A stretch of DNA of 64,000 nt from Salinibacter sp. 10B (GTDB lineage: Bacteria > Bacteroidota > Rhodothermia > Rhodothermales > Salinibacteraceae), in contig NZ_MQWC01000004.1 of assembly GCF_002954405.1 (NCBI RefSeq), positions 3,288,668 to 3,352,667 of the forward strand. Reading direction: 5' to 3'. Of this stretch, positions 1-9,137 are shown piece after piece. The notes beneath the pieces were generated by a model. It was not told the origin of the DNA. It saw only the letters and a program-made list of their open reading frames with translations, and searched no databases. The position numbers and the translations under genes were made by a program. Within the stretch, counting starts at the first letter, position 1; every line of letters starts with the position of its first letter.

Positions 1-785
1 ACGCGCTGCGTTTCGTTGTGTCGGCCGGCGTGCTGGGAACGGTGTACGGCCTCCGGTGCTGGTGGACTGGTACGTCGGTGTTCGATCCGATTCGGGCCAA
101 CTGGCAGGCCGTGATTCCGCTGGGATTTCTGGGCTTTGGGGCACACCAGGCCGCCTTCGTCGTCGGGCTCAACCACACGACTGCGGGCAACGCGGCGCTC
201 ATCATGGCGACCAATCCCCTCTGGACGGCCGTGTTGGGCTGGGCTCTCGGGACTGAGCGACTGGGGCGCGGCGGGTGGGGCGGCTTGCTGGTGGCGCTCA
301 CCGGGGCGGGTCTGGTCATTGCGGCTGGGGGAACCGACGGGGCCGTGGGCGGCGGCACGCTCTTCGGCAACGGCATGATGCTCGTCGCCGCCATCTTATG
401 GGGCAGCTACACGGCGCTTGCAAAACGGCTCGTGGACCGGGCGTCGATCCTTGCCATGACCTTCTTCGGGGTGCTGGGAGCCCTGCCGGTCCTCCTGGCC
501 GTAGGGGCGGTGTACGAGCCGACCGTGACGTGGGGGGCGGTGGATGGATGGGCCGTGGGGGCGCTCCTGTTCTCGGGCGGGCTGGCCGTCGGGCTCATGT
601 TCGTTCTCTGGAATCAGGGCGTTCGTCGCGTTGGCTCCTCGAATACCGCCGTCTACTATTATCTCGTACCGGTGGTCGCGCTTGTAGCAGGGATCGTGAT
701 CCTCGGTGAGCCCATTACCGGCTTCCAGGTCGTTGGGGGTGGGCTCATTATCGGTGGTCTGGTGCTGGTACGACGGACGGGGTAG
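1..785 (+). CDS. DMT-superfamily (EamA) permease, 5' end outside window
   Basis: Inner-membrane transporter of the drug/metabolite superfamily; the substrate cannot be told. The open frame runs to the window edge: in-frame codons from base 3 read ALRFVVSAGVLG, which fits the end of the first EamA helix, so the GTG at 18 is probably internal. About 260 residues are visible against a usual 290-300, so roughly 30-40 N-terminal residues are missing. The visible part is almost entirely hydrophobic helices, in two EamA halves. The second half starts near LFGNGMMLVAAILWGSYTALAKRLV and ends with the usual GEPIT and GGxLIxxG signature near the C-terminus. The family assignment is firm, the substrate is unknown. 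Confidence 0.88.
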   Translation, partial: ALRFVVSAGVLGTVYGLRCWWTGTSVFDPIRANWQAVIPLGFLGFGAHQAAFVVGLNHTTAGNAALIMATNPLWTAVLGWALGTERLGRGGWGGLLVALTGAGLVIAAGGTDGAVGGGTLFGNGMMLVAAILWGSYTALAKRLVDRASILAMTFFGVLGALPVLLAVGAVYEPTVTWGAVDGWAVGALLFSGGLAVGLMFVLWNQGVRRVGSSNTAVYYYLVPVVALVAGIVILGEPITGFQVVGGGLIIGGLVLVRRTG

Positions 786-1004
786 ATAGGCGGGGGCAAA
801 CGAACGCGTTGGGCCAGAAAATGCCTGTGTTCTCCATGGAACCCCAGGGACGATGGCGACTTCGGAGGCATGAGGACGACGGCGATTGTGCGTTCCCGCG
901 ATCAGGACGTGCCTATCGCCTCGTCCCAACGGCCGCTTGCCACTCTCCCCGCCGCTCGGCTACACTACAAACACATCCTTTCATAGAACTATTCGTTTCC
1001 GCAC

Positions 1005-1448
1005 ATGAGTGACGACACACCCCGCTACTGGACACCCGAATTCGTCGAACGCTTCGTCGAGGCCATCAATAACGACGAGGAATTTCAAGACAAGGCGGGC
1101 TCCTTTTCCGAAACCGTCGAGCTGCGGTGTTTCGATACGCCCGATGGGGACGACGTTTCTGCGACGTACACGTTTGAGGATGGGCAGATCGTCGACGTGG
1201 ATCTCTGGATTGACGAAGCGCCCTCGGAGCAGATGCGCGAAGAAGAGGTGGACAAGAGTGAGGTGATGGTCCGGGCCACAGCCCCGTACGACGTGTGGGT
1301 GAAGATGGACAAGGGCGAGATGGGATCGACCGAGGCTCTCGCGTCGCCGGATTATCAGATCGAAGGCGCCATGATGCGGATTATGTCCAACATGGGCGTC
1401 TTTCGTGGCATGAACAAGGTGTCCGCAAACGTTGAGAAGTCGTACTGA
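1005..1448 (+). CDS. Small acidic SCP2-like sterol-carrier-domain protein
   Basis: A 147-residue, strongly acidic soluble protein with no signal peptide or membrane segment. The alternation of short strands (ATYTFEDGQIVDVDLW, then EVMVRATAPYDVWVKMDKGE) and the closing block with repeated Met and Gly resemble the SCP2/UPF0720 fold, which binds lipids or acyl-CoA in other bacteria. I base this on pattern rather than a strict motif, so the lipid-binding role is inference. The ATG at 1005 follows a TTTCCGCAC stretch with no Shine-Dalgarno. It stands alone, 220 bases after the permease. Confidence 0.7.
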   Translation: MSDDTPRYWTPEFVERFVEAINNDEEFQDKAGSFSETVELRCFDTPDGDDVSATYTFEDGQIVDVDLWIDEAPSEQMREEEVDKSEVMVRATAPYDVWVKMDKGEMGSTEALASPDYQIEGAMMRIMSNMGVFRGMNKVSANVEKSY

Positions 1449-1700
1449 ATCGTGAGGTGTGAGGTCGGAGCGTAACTTCCGTATTGGGCATGTCGTATTG
1501 TATGTGGAGGTGTTGAAGCGGAAGGCCTCCCGGCAATACCATCAGCGAGATCTCTCTGGGAGTGTTCGCAGAGAGCGAAATCCAGTGCCCATATCCACAT
1601 ACGTTCGGCAGGCTCGGTTGGGGAGTAGGCAGAAGAGCCTTCCTCCACCGATCATCTTTCGAAGAACCGGTTGCCCCTTCATTCGCAACACGATCCGATC

Positions 1701-2180
1701 ATGAGTGACAACGGTTCCCCTAGCATCAACGTCACCCGCGGAAAGCGAACCCGACGGACATCTTCGTCGAGCAAACAATCGTCCGGGTCGTCCCTGCTTC
1801 CCGATCCGCTGTCGCTCGTATCGGGCGTGATGCAGCGGGCCCAGGAGTTGTGGTGGGCCGGCCTTGGGGTGGTCTCCGTAGCCGAGGATGCGGGCTCGAA
1901 GGTGTTCGACGCGTTGGTTGAAGAGGGAAAGTCCTGGGAGCAGGCCCAGCGCAAGCGCCGGGAGCAGACGGCCAAGCGCGTCGAGGAGTTGACGGACGAG
2001 GGGACGCAGGCGGTCGAGGCTGTGGAAGCACGGGTGCGGGAAGAAGTGAACGAAGCCCTTCACCGCATTGGGGTTCCGCACCGCGACGACATCAACGAGT
2101 TGCGGAACCAGGTCGACACCCTCGCCGAGCGGATGGATCAACTGGCGGATGCGATCGACAGCGACTCCAACGATTCATGA
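1701..2180 (+). CDS. Phasin-like (PhaF/PhaI family) granule-associated protein
   Basis: 159 residues starting at the ATG in GATCATGAGTGAC; an upstream in-frame start at 1671 lacks family similarity. A Ser/Lys/Arg-rich N-terminus (residues 8-33) is followed by the family core: a helix with WWAGLGVVSVAEDAG, then FDALVEEGKSWE, a long charged coiled coil, and a C-terminal RIGVPHRDDINELRNQV heptad segment. Phasins coat polyhydroxyalkanoate granules and can link them to DNA. The next gene, on the opposite strand, is a wax ester synthase/DGAT, so both neighbours point to storage lipids. No PHA synthase is present in the window, so the granule role is inferred from family. Confidence 0.8.
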   Translation: MSDNGSPSINVTRGKRTRRTSSSSKQSSGSSLLPDPLSLVSGVMQRAQELWWAGLGVVSVAEDAGSKVFDALVEEGKSWEQAQRKRREQTAKRVEELTDEGTQAVEAVEARVREEVNEALHRIGVPHRDDINELRNQVDTLAERMDQLADAIDSDSNDS

Positions 2181-2298
2181 CGTCACCGCCAGGGGGAGGA
2201 GCGACCACTTCTTTTCCGGGCAGATATTCACACGTTCGACGTGGGAGGGGCTGGTCATCGTGCGATGAGGAGCGTCCCATTGGAATGGAGAGGGAGGA

Positions 2299-3672
2299 TC
2301 ACGCCTCCGGAGAGAGGTCGGCGGCGAGTTCGTCGAACTCGAGCTCAAAGCCCTCTATGATCGTGTCGGGGTCGGGGACGAGGTGCCCGTCGCAGGCAAT
2401 GCCGAGCCGTACCTCGCCGTTGTAGCTGAAGATGCTGACCCCCAGCCCGATGTGGCCGGCGCGGGGCACCCACGGCATCACGTTTTGCACACGGCGGCCT
2501 TTGATGTGCAGTTGCTCCTGCGGACCCGGTACGTTTGTCATCACCGCGCTTGCCTTGTTGCCAAAGAAGCGGACGGCCTGCTCTTCTACTTCGATCGGGA
2601 AGTGCCCGAGCGCTTCCAGAATCCCAAAGGCAGCCCCTGCCTCGGCAGAGCCTTTTATTTCATCCATCTGCTTCTTGACGCCCATTACGCGCTCCAACCG
2701 GTTCTTCGTGCCTACCGGGAGGTTGAGGAAGACGAGTCCGAAGTGATTTCCCAACTCAAAGGCTTGCTCCAGAGGGCGGAGGTTCACTGGCACGAGGGCG
2801 CGCATCACCACCCCGTCTGTGGGCTCGTCGTGGGCCTCCAGGTAGTGCCGAAGCGCGCCCGCCACAGCGCCGAGCAGCACATCGTTTACCTTGGCGTCAA
2901 TCGCGTGGCCGATGCGTTTCACGGTGGTGAGGTCGAGCGGGCCGGACCACGTTGCTTTTTGTGCGACCTGCAGGTCGCCCTTAAAGACGGTGTCGGTGTC
3001 GGTCCCCAAGAAGGCGAACTTCGACAACGCAGCGCCGAGGCTCATTCCCTGCTTGGCGCGGTGGAGTGCATGGGAGGGATTGAGGAGAGATTCAGTCCCC
3101 TCTGCCAAAATTCGACTCCCGACGGTCGCCGTTTCTTTGAGGGTCTTCCATGCCCCCTCCACAAATCCCGAAAGGCGGCCCGTGTGCTCAGTGGTCGGGA
3201 AGCGGGCCGGATCGAAGTGCTCGTCGGTGAGCGAGAGCAGCACCTGCACGAGGGCGATGCCGTCCCCGATGCAGTGGTGCAGTCGCACAATAATCGCGCT
3301 GCCGCCGAGGTAATCCTCGATCAGCTCCATGTGCCAGAGCGGCTTCGAGCGGTCGAGCGGATCGCTCATCAGGTCGCTCACCCGCGCCTTCAACTCCTCC
3401 TGATCTGCCGCGCCCGGAAGAGCGGCTCGGCGCACGTGACGGTCCAGATCGAAGTGCGGATCCATCTCCCAACGCGGACTTTCTTCTGGGTCGCGCACGC
3501 GCTGGCGAAATCGGGTAAAGCCGAGTAGGCGCTCCTCAATCACCTCCTTCAACGTCCCCACATCTATTGGATCCTCAAGAACCAGGACCGCCGTAATCGT
3601 CATCAGATTCGTCGGGTCGTCCATGCGGAGCCAGGCCGCATCGACGCCGGACAGCGGTTCGTGGGTTTTCAT
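2299..3672 (-). CDS. Wax ester synthase/diacylglycerol acyltransferase (WS/DGAT)
   Basis: 457 residues, the normal length for the bacterial WS/DGAT family. It transfers acyl groups from acyl-CoA to fatty alcohols or diacylglycerol, making storage wax esters or triacylglycerol at the inner membrane face. The catalytic HHxxxDG motif is intact (H132, H133, D137, G138). The N-terminal LSGVDAAWLRMDDPTNLM and the C-terminal half with a TNVPGP motif are also characteristic. It converges on the phasin-like gene with about 120 bases between stops. The start ATG at 3672 is well placed for the family. The family is certain; preference for alcohol or diacylglycerol cannot be read. Confidence 0.95.
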   Translation of the reverse strand: MKTHEPLSGVDAAWLRMDDPTNLMTITAVLVLEDPIDVGTLKEVIEERLLGFTRFRQRVRDPEESPRWEMDPHFDLDRHVRRAALPGAADQEELKARVSDLMSDPLDRSKPLWHMELIEDYLGGSAIIVRLHHCIGDGIALVQVLLSLTDEHFDPARFPTTEHTGRLSGFVEGAWKTLKETATVGSRILAEGTESLLNPSHALHRAKQGMSLGAALSKFAFLGTDTDTVFKGDLQVAQKATWSGPLDLTTVKRIGHAIDAKVNDVLLGAVAGALRHYLEAHDEPTDGVVMRALVPVNLRPLEQAFELGNHFGLVFLNLPVGTKNRLERVMGVKKQMDEIKGSAEAGAAFGILEALGHFPIEVEEQAVRFFGNKASAVMTNVPGPQEQLHIKGRRVQNVMPWVPRAGHIGLGVSIFSYNGEVRLGIACDGHLVPDPDTIIEGFELEFDELAADLSPEA

Positions 3673-3819
3673 GAGGAGGAAGGAGAGCGGTCGATGAGAA
3701 GAGGGAACGGCAGCCGGAACGAAAGCCCCAAGGGGGAGAGGCAGGAGAGTTTCCCATGTAGCCCTGGTATGATCCTGGTCTCGATATGTGCCGCGGGGAC
3801 TGCATTTCGCGCGTTCCTG

Positions 3820-5847
3820 CTACCGATACCGGTCAAACCAGGCGAGCACGTGGTCGACCTTCGCGATCAGCTGGCTCGGGCGCTGGGCAATGAAGTGAGA
3901 CGCCCCCGGAATTTCGACGTAGGCCGCCTCAACGTCGCGAAGCTTCAATCCGTTGTACAGTTGTTTCGCCTGCCAGGGGGGCGTCCGAAGATCGGCGCCT
4001 CCGACAATGACGACTGTCGGCGTGTTGATGCTTCCAAGGAGAGAGACAGGCGAGACCTCCCAGTATTCCATCGGGTTCTCCCACGGTTGTCCCGGATACC
4101 GGTAGTCGTGGTATCCATAGTAGTTGTCCGCCGCCAGCGTTTTGCTGATCCAGTTGGTGACAGGCTTTTGGACGGCCGCGGCTCGAAACCGGTCGGTCTT
4201 CCCAACGATCCAGGCGGCGGAGGTGCCTCCGGCGCTGCCCCCGGTGACGTAAAGGCTGTCGGCCGCCACGTAGTCTCGTTCCACAAGACGGTCGACACCA
4301 TCGATGATGTCCTGATATTCGCCTCCCGAAAAGTCGTTGTACAGCAGGTTGCCGAACTCCTCGCCGTAGCTGGTGCTGCCACGCGCGTTGGGGTAAAACA
4401 CGACGTAGTCGTTGGCGGCGTATAGCTGAAGCTCGGCGGAAAAGCGGGGGCCGTAGTTGCTGATTGGCCCCCCATGAATCTCGACCATGAGCGGATAAGT
4501 ACGTTCGGGGTCGAAGTTTGGGGGCGTCACGACCCAGCCATGAATTTCGCGCCCGTCCGCTGAGGACGTGTATCGGATTTCTTCCACTTGCCCGAGGCGT
4601 CGATGGTCGAGCAGGTCGCCATTCAGGTCGGTAACCTGACGCGTCTCCTGCCCCCGGCGCGTGATGGCCAGCTCGCCTGGGTGAGACGGAGCGGTTTGGT
4701 TGAAGGCAAGACGACCGGCATTGGACACCGAAAAGCTACCTCCGCCGTAGGGGCGTCCGATCGACGTTCCCCCGATGTCTTCGGCGACTGGTGTGGCGCT
4801 GCCTTGTAGGCGGGTGTGGGCGAGCTTCGTTGTTCCCTCGTCCGTGTACTTCAGGTACAGGCCTTCTCCGTCCTCGTCCCAGGCAAGACTCTGAATGGAG
4901 CGGTCTAGGCCCGTTTCCACCGTGCGCCGGTTGGTGCCGTCGCGGTTCATTACGCGAAGGGAGGTGACCTGATAGGTCTGCACCTCGTCCTGATAGCCGA
5001 GGTAAGCAATGGTTTCTCCGTCGGGGGACACGCGCGGCGTATGAGCGGGACCGAAGCGATCGGTCAGGGCGGTACTCTCGCCACTGTCGAGCGCCACGCG
5101 GTAGATCTCGCTGTTGCGTCGCTCTCGTCGCCAATTGTCGTGCCGGTTGGCCGAAAACAACAGAGCCTCCCCGTCAGGCGTCCAGACGGGACGGCTGGAG
5201 TGGTGGTAATTCCCCGAAGTAATCTGTCGGGCGCGCCCTCCCTCGACCGGTACGACGAACAAGTGGTCAAATCCATGCTTCAAGACGCCCGCGCCGTCGG
5301 CCTCGTGGTTCAGGCGCGTCTCCACGCGCGGCGGTTCTGCCCAGTCGGCACCTTCCGGGGCCGTAGGCGGCGATACGAGCTTCGGTTCTGGCTGCGACAC
5401 GTGGGCCGAAAAGGCGAGGTGCTCCCCGTCCGGCGCCCAGGAGAGCCCACTCGGGGCGTGCTCCAGTTGGGTCAGCCGGGCCGTTTTTCCGGAGTCGACC
5501 CAGTGCAGGTAGATCTCGGTGCCGTGCTCGGCACTGCTGCTCGTGAAGGCAATTTTACGCCCATCGGGCGACCAGCGAGGACTGGACTCGTTCGCCTCTC
5601 GTGTTGTCAGCTTCTCGTGCTCCGTGCCGTCTGTGTCCACGATCCAGAGGTGAGACGTTCGGCGATCCGCCATGACGTCCATGCCCCGCCGCTCGTACAC
5701 CACGTGGTTGCCGTTTGGGGAGATGCGAGGACGCTCGACCCATTCGAGATCGAACACATCCATTCGAGAAAACGATTGCTCCTGGGCGTGTCCCAGAAGG
5801 GGCGTGGTGAGGACGAAAAGAAAAAGGAGAAGAGCCCTTCGGACCAT
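3820..5847 (-). CDS. Exported S9 family prolyl oligopeptidase/acylaminoacyl peptidase
   Basis: 675 residues from the ATG at 5847, which begins a clear signal peptide (VRRALLLFLFVLTTPLLGHAQ). A longer frame to 6009 adds only a non-conserved leader. Residues about 30-400 carry repeated WSPDG-type blades of a TolB/DPP-like beta-propeller. The alpha/beta-hydrolase domain follows, with the nucleophile in GGSAGG (about S538), an acid in GGADLRTPP (about D619) and a histidine in GASHF (about H651). Such enzymes cleave peptides after proline or remove acylated N-terminal residues in the periplasm. It lies in a reverse-strand run of exported hydrolases. Confidence 0.95.
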   Translation of the reverse strand: MVRRALLLFLFVLTTPLLGHAQEQSFSRMDVFDLEWVERPRISPNGNHVVYERRGMDVMADRRTSHLWIVDTDGTEHEKLTTREANESSPRWSPDGRKIAFTSSSAEHGTEIYLHWVDSGKTARLTQLEHAPSGLSWAPDGEHLAFSAHVSQPEPKLVSPPTAPEGADWAEPPRVETRLNHEADGAGVLKHGFDHLFVVPVEGGRARQITSGNYHHSSRPVWTPDGEALLFSANRHDNWRRERRNSEIYRVALDSGESTALTDRFGPAHTPRVSPDGETIAYLGYQDEVQTYQVTSLRVMNRDGTNRRTVETGLDRSIQSLAWDEDGEGLYLKYTDEGTTKLAHTRLQGSATPVAEDIGGTSIGRPYGGGSFSVSNAGRLAFNQTAPSHPGELAITRRGQETRQVTDLNGDLLDHRRLGQVEEIRYTSSADGREIHGWVVTPPNFDPERTYPLMVEIHGGPISNYGPRFSAELQLYAANDYVVFYPNARGSTSYGEEFGNLLYNDFSGGEYQDIIDGVDRLVERDYVAADSLYVTGGSAGGTSAAWIVGKTDRFRAAAVQKPVTNWISKTLAADNYYGYHDYRYPGQPWENPMEYWEVSPVSLLGSINTPTVVIVGGADLRTPPWQAKQLYNGLKLRDVEAAYVEIPGASHFIAQRPSQLIAKVDHVLAWFDRYR

Positions 5848-6013
5848 TGGTTGTTTGGGGGGTGAGGGAAAGAAAGACGGCGTCTTCGACAGTATTAGGG
5901 ACGGGATCAGCGTGCTCAGAGTCAAAGGGGACGGGCCGATTGAGCATACGGACGGCAGAAATAGGGAGAGACCTGCTCGTACGGCCGCTCCAGCATGATT
6001 ACTCGTCACTGAA

Positions 6014-6214
6014 TTACTCGTTACTGATTCGGGCGGCCGTGCCGAAGGGGGATCTCAGGTGGACAGCGTCGGCCGTACCGCCTGTGGCCGGCTCATTTGT
6101 GGAGGAGTCGCCGATATCGTCGTGATAGACGACGTAGTCGGTGTGGAAGGGCGCGAACGCAATCGCCACCTGCCGATGGGCGAGACGGTCCCCAAGCTGA
6201 TTTCCCCGAATCAC
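6014..6214 (-). CDS. Short uncharacterised ORF downstream of the chitinase
   Basis: A 66-codon frame from a GTG, beginning 38 bases after the chitinase stop on the same strand. I do not recognise a family. Third codon positions are mostly G or C and the product is balanced in charge, including VAIAFAPFHTDYVVYHDD, which looks more like real protein than a shadow frame. The frame stays open upstream of the GTG into the chitinase end, so this may instead be the tail of a decayed gene. Low confidence. Confidence 0.3.
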   Translation of the reverse strand: MIRGNQLGDRLAHRQVAIAFAPFHTDYVVYHDDIGDSSTNEPATGGTADAVHLRSPFGTAARISNE

Positions 6215-6252
6215 CAGTCGGGAGGAGACGAGCAGGCACGGACATCGGTCGG

Positions 6253-7401
6253 TTAGTGCAGGTGGTCATAGAGGGTCTGGAGAAGAGTGCCGTCGTCGGA
6301 ATTATGCTCCCAGTACATGATGCCGGCAAGCCCACGCGACTTCACGAAGTGGGTTTTGGCGCGCAGGGAGGCCGGGGTCTCGTAGGTGATTAGCAGTGAG
6401 GAGTCGGCGTTCCAGAGGGTGGGGGCTTGCGCTGTGGAATCCCACCGTCGCACGAAGGCCTCCTGTTTGGCGAGACTGGCAAGCGTGTCGTAAGGATACC
6501 CGCCGCGCGATGCCTCATAGGACTGGTAGAGGCCTTTATTCGTCGGGGTCACCCCGGCCCATCCCCGTCCGTAGAAGGGCACGCCGAGCACCAGTTTCCG
6601 GGCGGGCACGCCGGCCTTGATGAACTGAGTCACCGTGTGTGCCGCTGACAGTTGCATTGTGTCGGGCGTCGCGGGCGGGTAGAGGTTTGCGTGATGGCCG
6701 GTGTGGGACGTCCAGCTTCCGTGGAAGTCGTACGTCATGAGGTGGACGTAGTCGAGCGGTTTGTGGGCAGCCGCCATATTGGTGTGTGCCAGATAGTCGG
6801 CGCTGGCCCCGGCAGCAATCGTGAGCAGGTACCGGTCGTCTCCAGTCCGGCCGTCGCGCCGGCCCTGTCTGTTGAGGTGGCGGCGTACGGTCTGCAGCAG
6901 GCGAGTAAAATTGGAGTCGTCCTCCGGACGGTAGACGTTGTTCTCGCCCTGCTGGCCGGGATATTCCCAGTCCAGGTCGAGGCCGTCGAGCTGATGCTTA
7001 CGGAGGAGGGCAACGGCACTCCGCGCAAACCGGACCCGCGACGAGTCCGTGAGGGCGGCGTTCGAAAAGTAGTCCGACCACGCCCAGCCGCCGATGGAGA
7101 GCAGAATCTTGAGGTCCGAATGGACTGACTTGAGAGCACGAAGCTGAGCCAGATTGGCCGAGTCCTGTTCCGATTCCAGTACCACCCGACCCTCCTCCGT
7201 AACATTCGCGAAGGCGTAGTTGATGTGCGTGAGCTGGCGGGCCTCCTCGGGCGTGACGGCCACGGTATCGTGGACGTAGCCGAGACGTACGTACGCATCG
7301 GTGCTGTCCGGAGCGTCGGAGGTCCCGCCGCATGCGAAAAGAAATCCGACGGAGAAAATGAAGGCGCAGCAGCGCACGATTCCCGTGGAAGCGGGAGGCA
7401 T
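6253..7401 (-). CDS. GH18 family chitinase-like lipoprotein
   Basis: 382 residues. The N-terminus is a lipoprotein signal ending in LFAC (Cys24), so the enzyme is probably anchored in the outer membrane or periplasm. The GH18 barrel is clear: SIGG near 102 on strand 3 and the catalytic DGLDLDWE (D139 to E146, with E146 as proton donor), followed by MTYDFHG and the late FYGRGW and IMYWEHNSDD segments. GH18 enzymes hydrolyse beta-1,4 N-acetylglucosamine polymers such as chitin or peptidoglycan-type glycans. The gene is followed by the S9 peptidase and preceded by another glycosidase-like gene in the same orientation, which suggests a polymer-degrading run. Confidence 0.94.
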   Translation of the reverse strand: MPPASTGIVRCCAFIFSVGFLFACGGTSDAPDSTDAYVRLGYVHDTVAVTPEEARQLTHINYAFANVTEEGRVVLESEQDSANLAQLRALKSVHSDLKILLSIGGWAWSDYFSNAALTDSSRVRFARSAVALLRKHQLDGLDLDWEYPGQQGENNVYRPEDDSNFTRLLQTVRRHLNRQGRRDGRTGDDRYLLTIAAGASADYLAHTNMAAAHKPLDYVHLMTYDFHGSWTSHTGHHANLYPPATPDTMQLSAAHTVTQFIKAGVPARKLVLGVPFYGRGWAGVTPTNKGLYQSYEASRGGYPYDTLASLAKQEAFVRRWDSTAQAPTLWNADSSLLITYETPASLRAKTHFVKSRGLAGIMYWEHNSDDGTLLQTLYDHLH

Positions 7402-7605
7402 AACAAGGGGGAACTGGAGAGGAAGGGCTCTATCGCGCTGTCATGTCACGGTCCCGGACGACCCAGACTTCCGGGGGGCAGCCCGAGCCGTCAGGCCCAA
7501 AACTCTCGCGAATCAGGTCCAGCGTTGCACGCCACGACCGATTTGTTCACAAAGAGGCATTCGGAGCCCCCGGCACGCCCGCCGTGACGCTGCCGGCCGG
7601 GTGAG

Positions 7606-8778
7606 TCATCCGGACTGTAGCGCGGACGTTGTTTCCTCAAAGACCGACCACATCGAGTCGTTCATGGCGCCGGCAGAAAAGAGGGTAACCCCTGCTGCAT
7701 CGCCCTCGTGGGCCTTTTGGAGGAGACGCTTGAGGCCGCCCGGGGCTACGGCGCCCACGTTGAGTCCGCTGTACAGCGCCGTGGATTTTCCTTGTCCGCG
7801 CAGGCGCTCAATGCCGTCCCGTGTTTGATTGCGCACCCAATTGGCGCCCGCATGGTAGAAGTTGTGGTAGAGCATCGGGTGGACGTAGTCGAGGTCCCAG
7901 TGGTGCCAGCGCTGCCGCACGGCCTGCCAGTTTGGGAAGGTGGCCGCGGAGACCGCCTTGTCGTTCTCTCGGGCAATGGGGATGAGGCGGTTGTTCACCA
8001 GATTCGTAATGCTCTCGTACCGGAAGAGCCGCCACTGCGTATGGGTGGGCGGGTCGTCGAGGGCCATCGGATCGACGCCGTGTGCTTCTTCGAACTTGGA
8101 CCGGCAGACCTCGCAGTAGCAGTAGTCGTACGGGGCCAGCTCCTCGTTCTGTACAATGCCGTACTTCGGCTGCAGAGCCTCCGCGATGATCACGTCCGGA
8201 AACCGAATGTAGTCGAAGTGGATGCCGTCGAGTCCGTCAATAGACGAGATCTCCTCCACCCGTCGCTCGATGAAGTCTTGCGAGCCGGGACGGTTGGGGC
8301 AGGTGAACTTGTAGTAGTCGACATAGGCCGGATGATCGACGGCCGATTCCCCATTGCGGTTCACCACAAACCACTCCTTGTGATTTTCGACAATCTCCGG
8401 AATCGTGCAGGGCATCGAGATCATCCAGCCGTGCACCTCGAGGCCCGCATTTTTCGCCAAGGGAAGAATTTTTTCGAGCCATTCCCCTTCTACCGGGAGA
8501 AAGTCGCTGCCGTAGTACGCGGCACTGTTGCTGTAGATCTGTGGCAGGATGGCGTCGATGTTATGGCTCCGCAGGCGCTCAAAGCGACGCTTCCATTCGT
8601 CGGCGGACACGTCGAGCTCCGGGGTCATCCACACCCAGTTCGTGGGGGCGTTTTCCGGGCGCGAAAACGAGGAAGGAGAGGAGGGAGTTTTGGATTTCCG
8701 GGGAGGAGAGGAGAAGCCGGTCGTTGCCCCTAGGGCACCGAGGCCGAGGGCCTTCAGGAAGTCACGTCGCTTCGTCAT
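7606..8778 (-). CDS. Tat-exported glycosyl hydrolase-like 10 (GHL10/DUF187) protein
   Basis: 390 residues from the ATG at 8778, chosen because it starts a twin-arginine signal (TKRRDFLKALGLGALG). The frame opens further upstream to 8877 without a useful signal. The mature part follows the YngK-like GHL10 pattern: NWVWMTPELDVSADEW, then LPQIYSNSAAYY, GLEVHGWM, LDGIHFDYIRFPD, and a late LDYVHPMLYHNFYH. The family acts on peptidoglycan-like or other glycans; activity has been shown for few members. Tat export implies folding in the cytoplasm first. It lies upstream of the chitinase on the same strand with a 204-base gap, so they may have separate promoters. Confidence 0.88.
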   Translation of the reverse strand: MTKRRDFLKALGLGALGATTGFSSPPRKSKTPSSPSSFSRPENAPTNWVWMTPELDVSADEWKRRFERLRSHNIDAILPQIYSNSAAYYGSDFLPVEGEWLEKILPLAKNAGLEVHGWMISMPCTIPEIVENHKEWFVVNRNGESAVDHPAYVDYYKFTCPNRPGSQDFIERRVEEISSIDGLDGIHFDYIRFPDVIIAEALQPKYGIVQNEELAPYDYCYCEVCRSKFEEAHGVDPMALDDPPTHTQWRLFRYESITNLVNNRLIPIARENDKAVSAATFPNWQAVRQRWHHWDLDYVHPMLYHNFYHAGANWVRNQTRDGIERLRGQGKSTALYSGLNVGAVAPGGLKRLLQKAHEGDAAGVTLFSAGAMNDSMWSVFEETTSALQSG

Positions 8779-9137
8779 AAGGAAAGAGGCATGGAGTAGG
8801 AGAGCAGTGGCGAGGATCACAGTGTCCCGGCGCTTCGAGGGTTTGCAGCAACCAGGGATGGAAGCGGTTCCGGTCACCGAATCTCGAAGTGTGCCCGCTC
8901 TAGGTGGCGGGACGGGGCGTTGTTTTTCTTCCTGTGAGCACTCAATGATACGACCCCATCTCCGGGCGAATCAAGAAAGAGGAGCACTTTGGAACCGATC
9001 CCAGAACGAAGAGAGTGCGGTCGTGCTCGATACCCCCTCTATTCGAGATCCGGCTGGAGAGACGCACGCCGCGAATGGAAGAGCAGGAAGGCCCCATCAT
9101 AGTGCGAACCGGGTTCGCCGACGGGCCGAAGGACGCC
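8779..9137. other. Intergenic stretch without a gene
   Basis: This 359-base gap separates two reverse-strand genes and should hold the promoter of the GHL10 gene and the end of the kinase transcript. I see no convincing ORF, strong hairpin or repeat. The only open frames run through from the neighbouring gene on the opposite strand and look like shadows. Confidence 0.6.

Noticed and set aside
2383-3528. 381-codon frame antisense to the WS/DGAT gene
   Set aside because: Overlaps a certain gene over its full length and shows no family signature; a codon-bias shadow.
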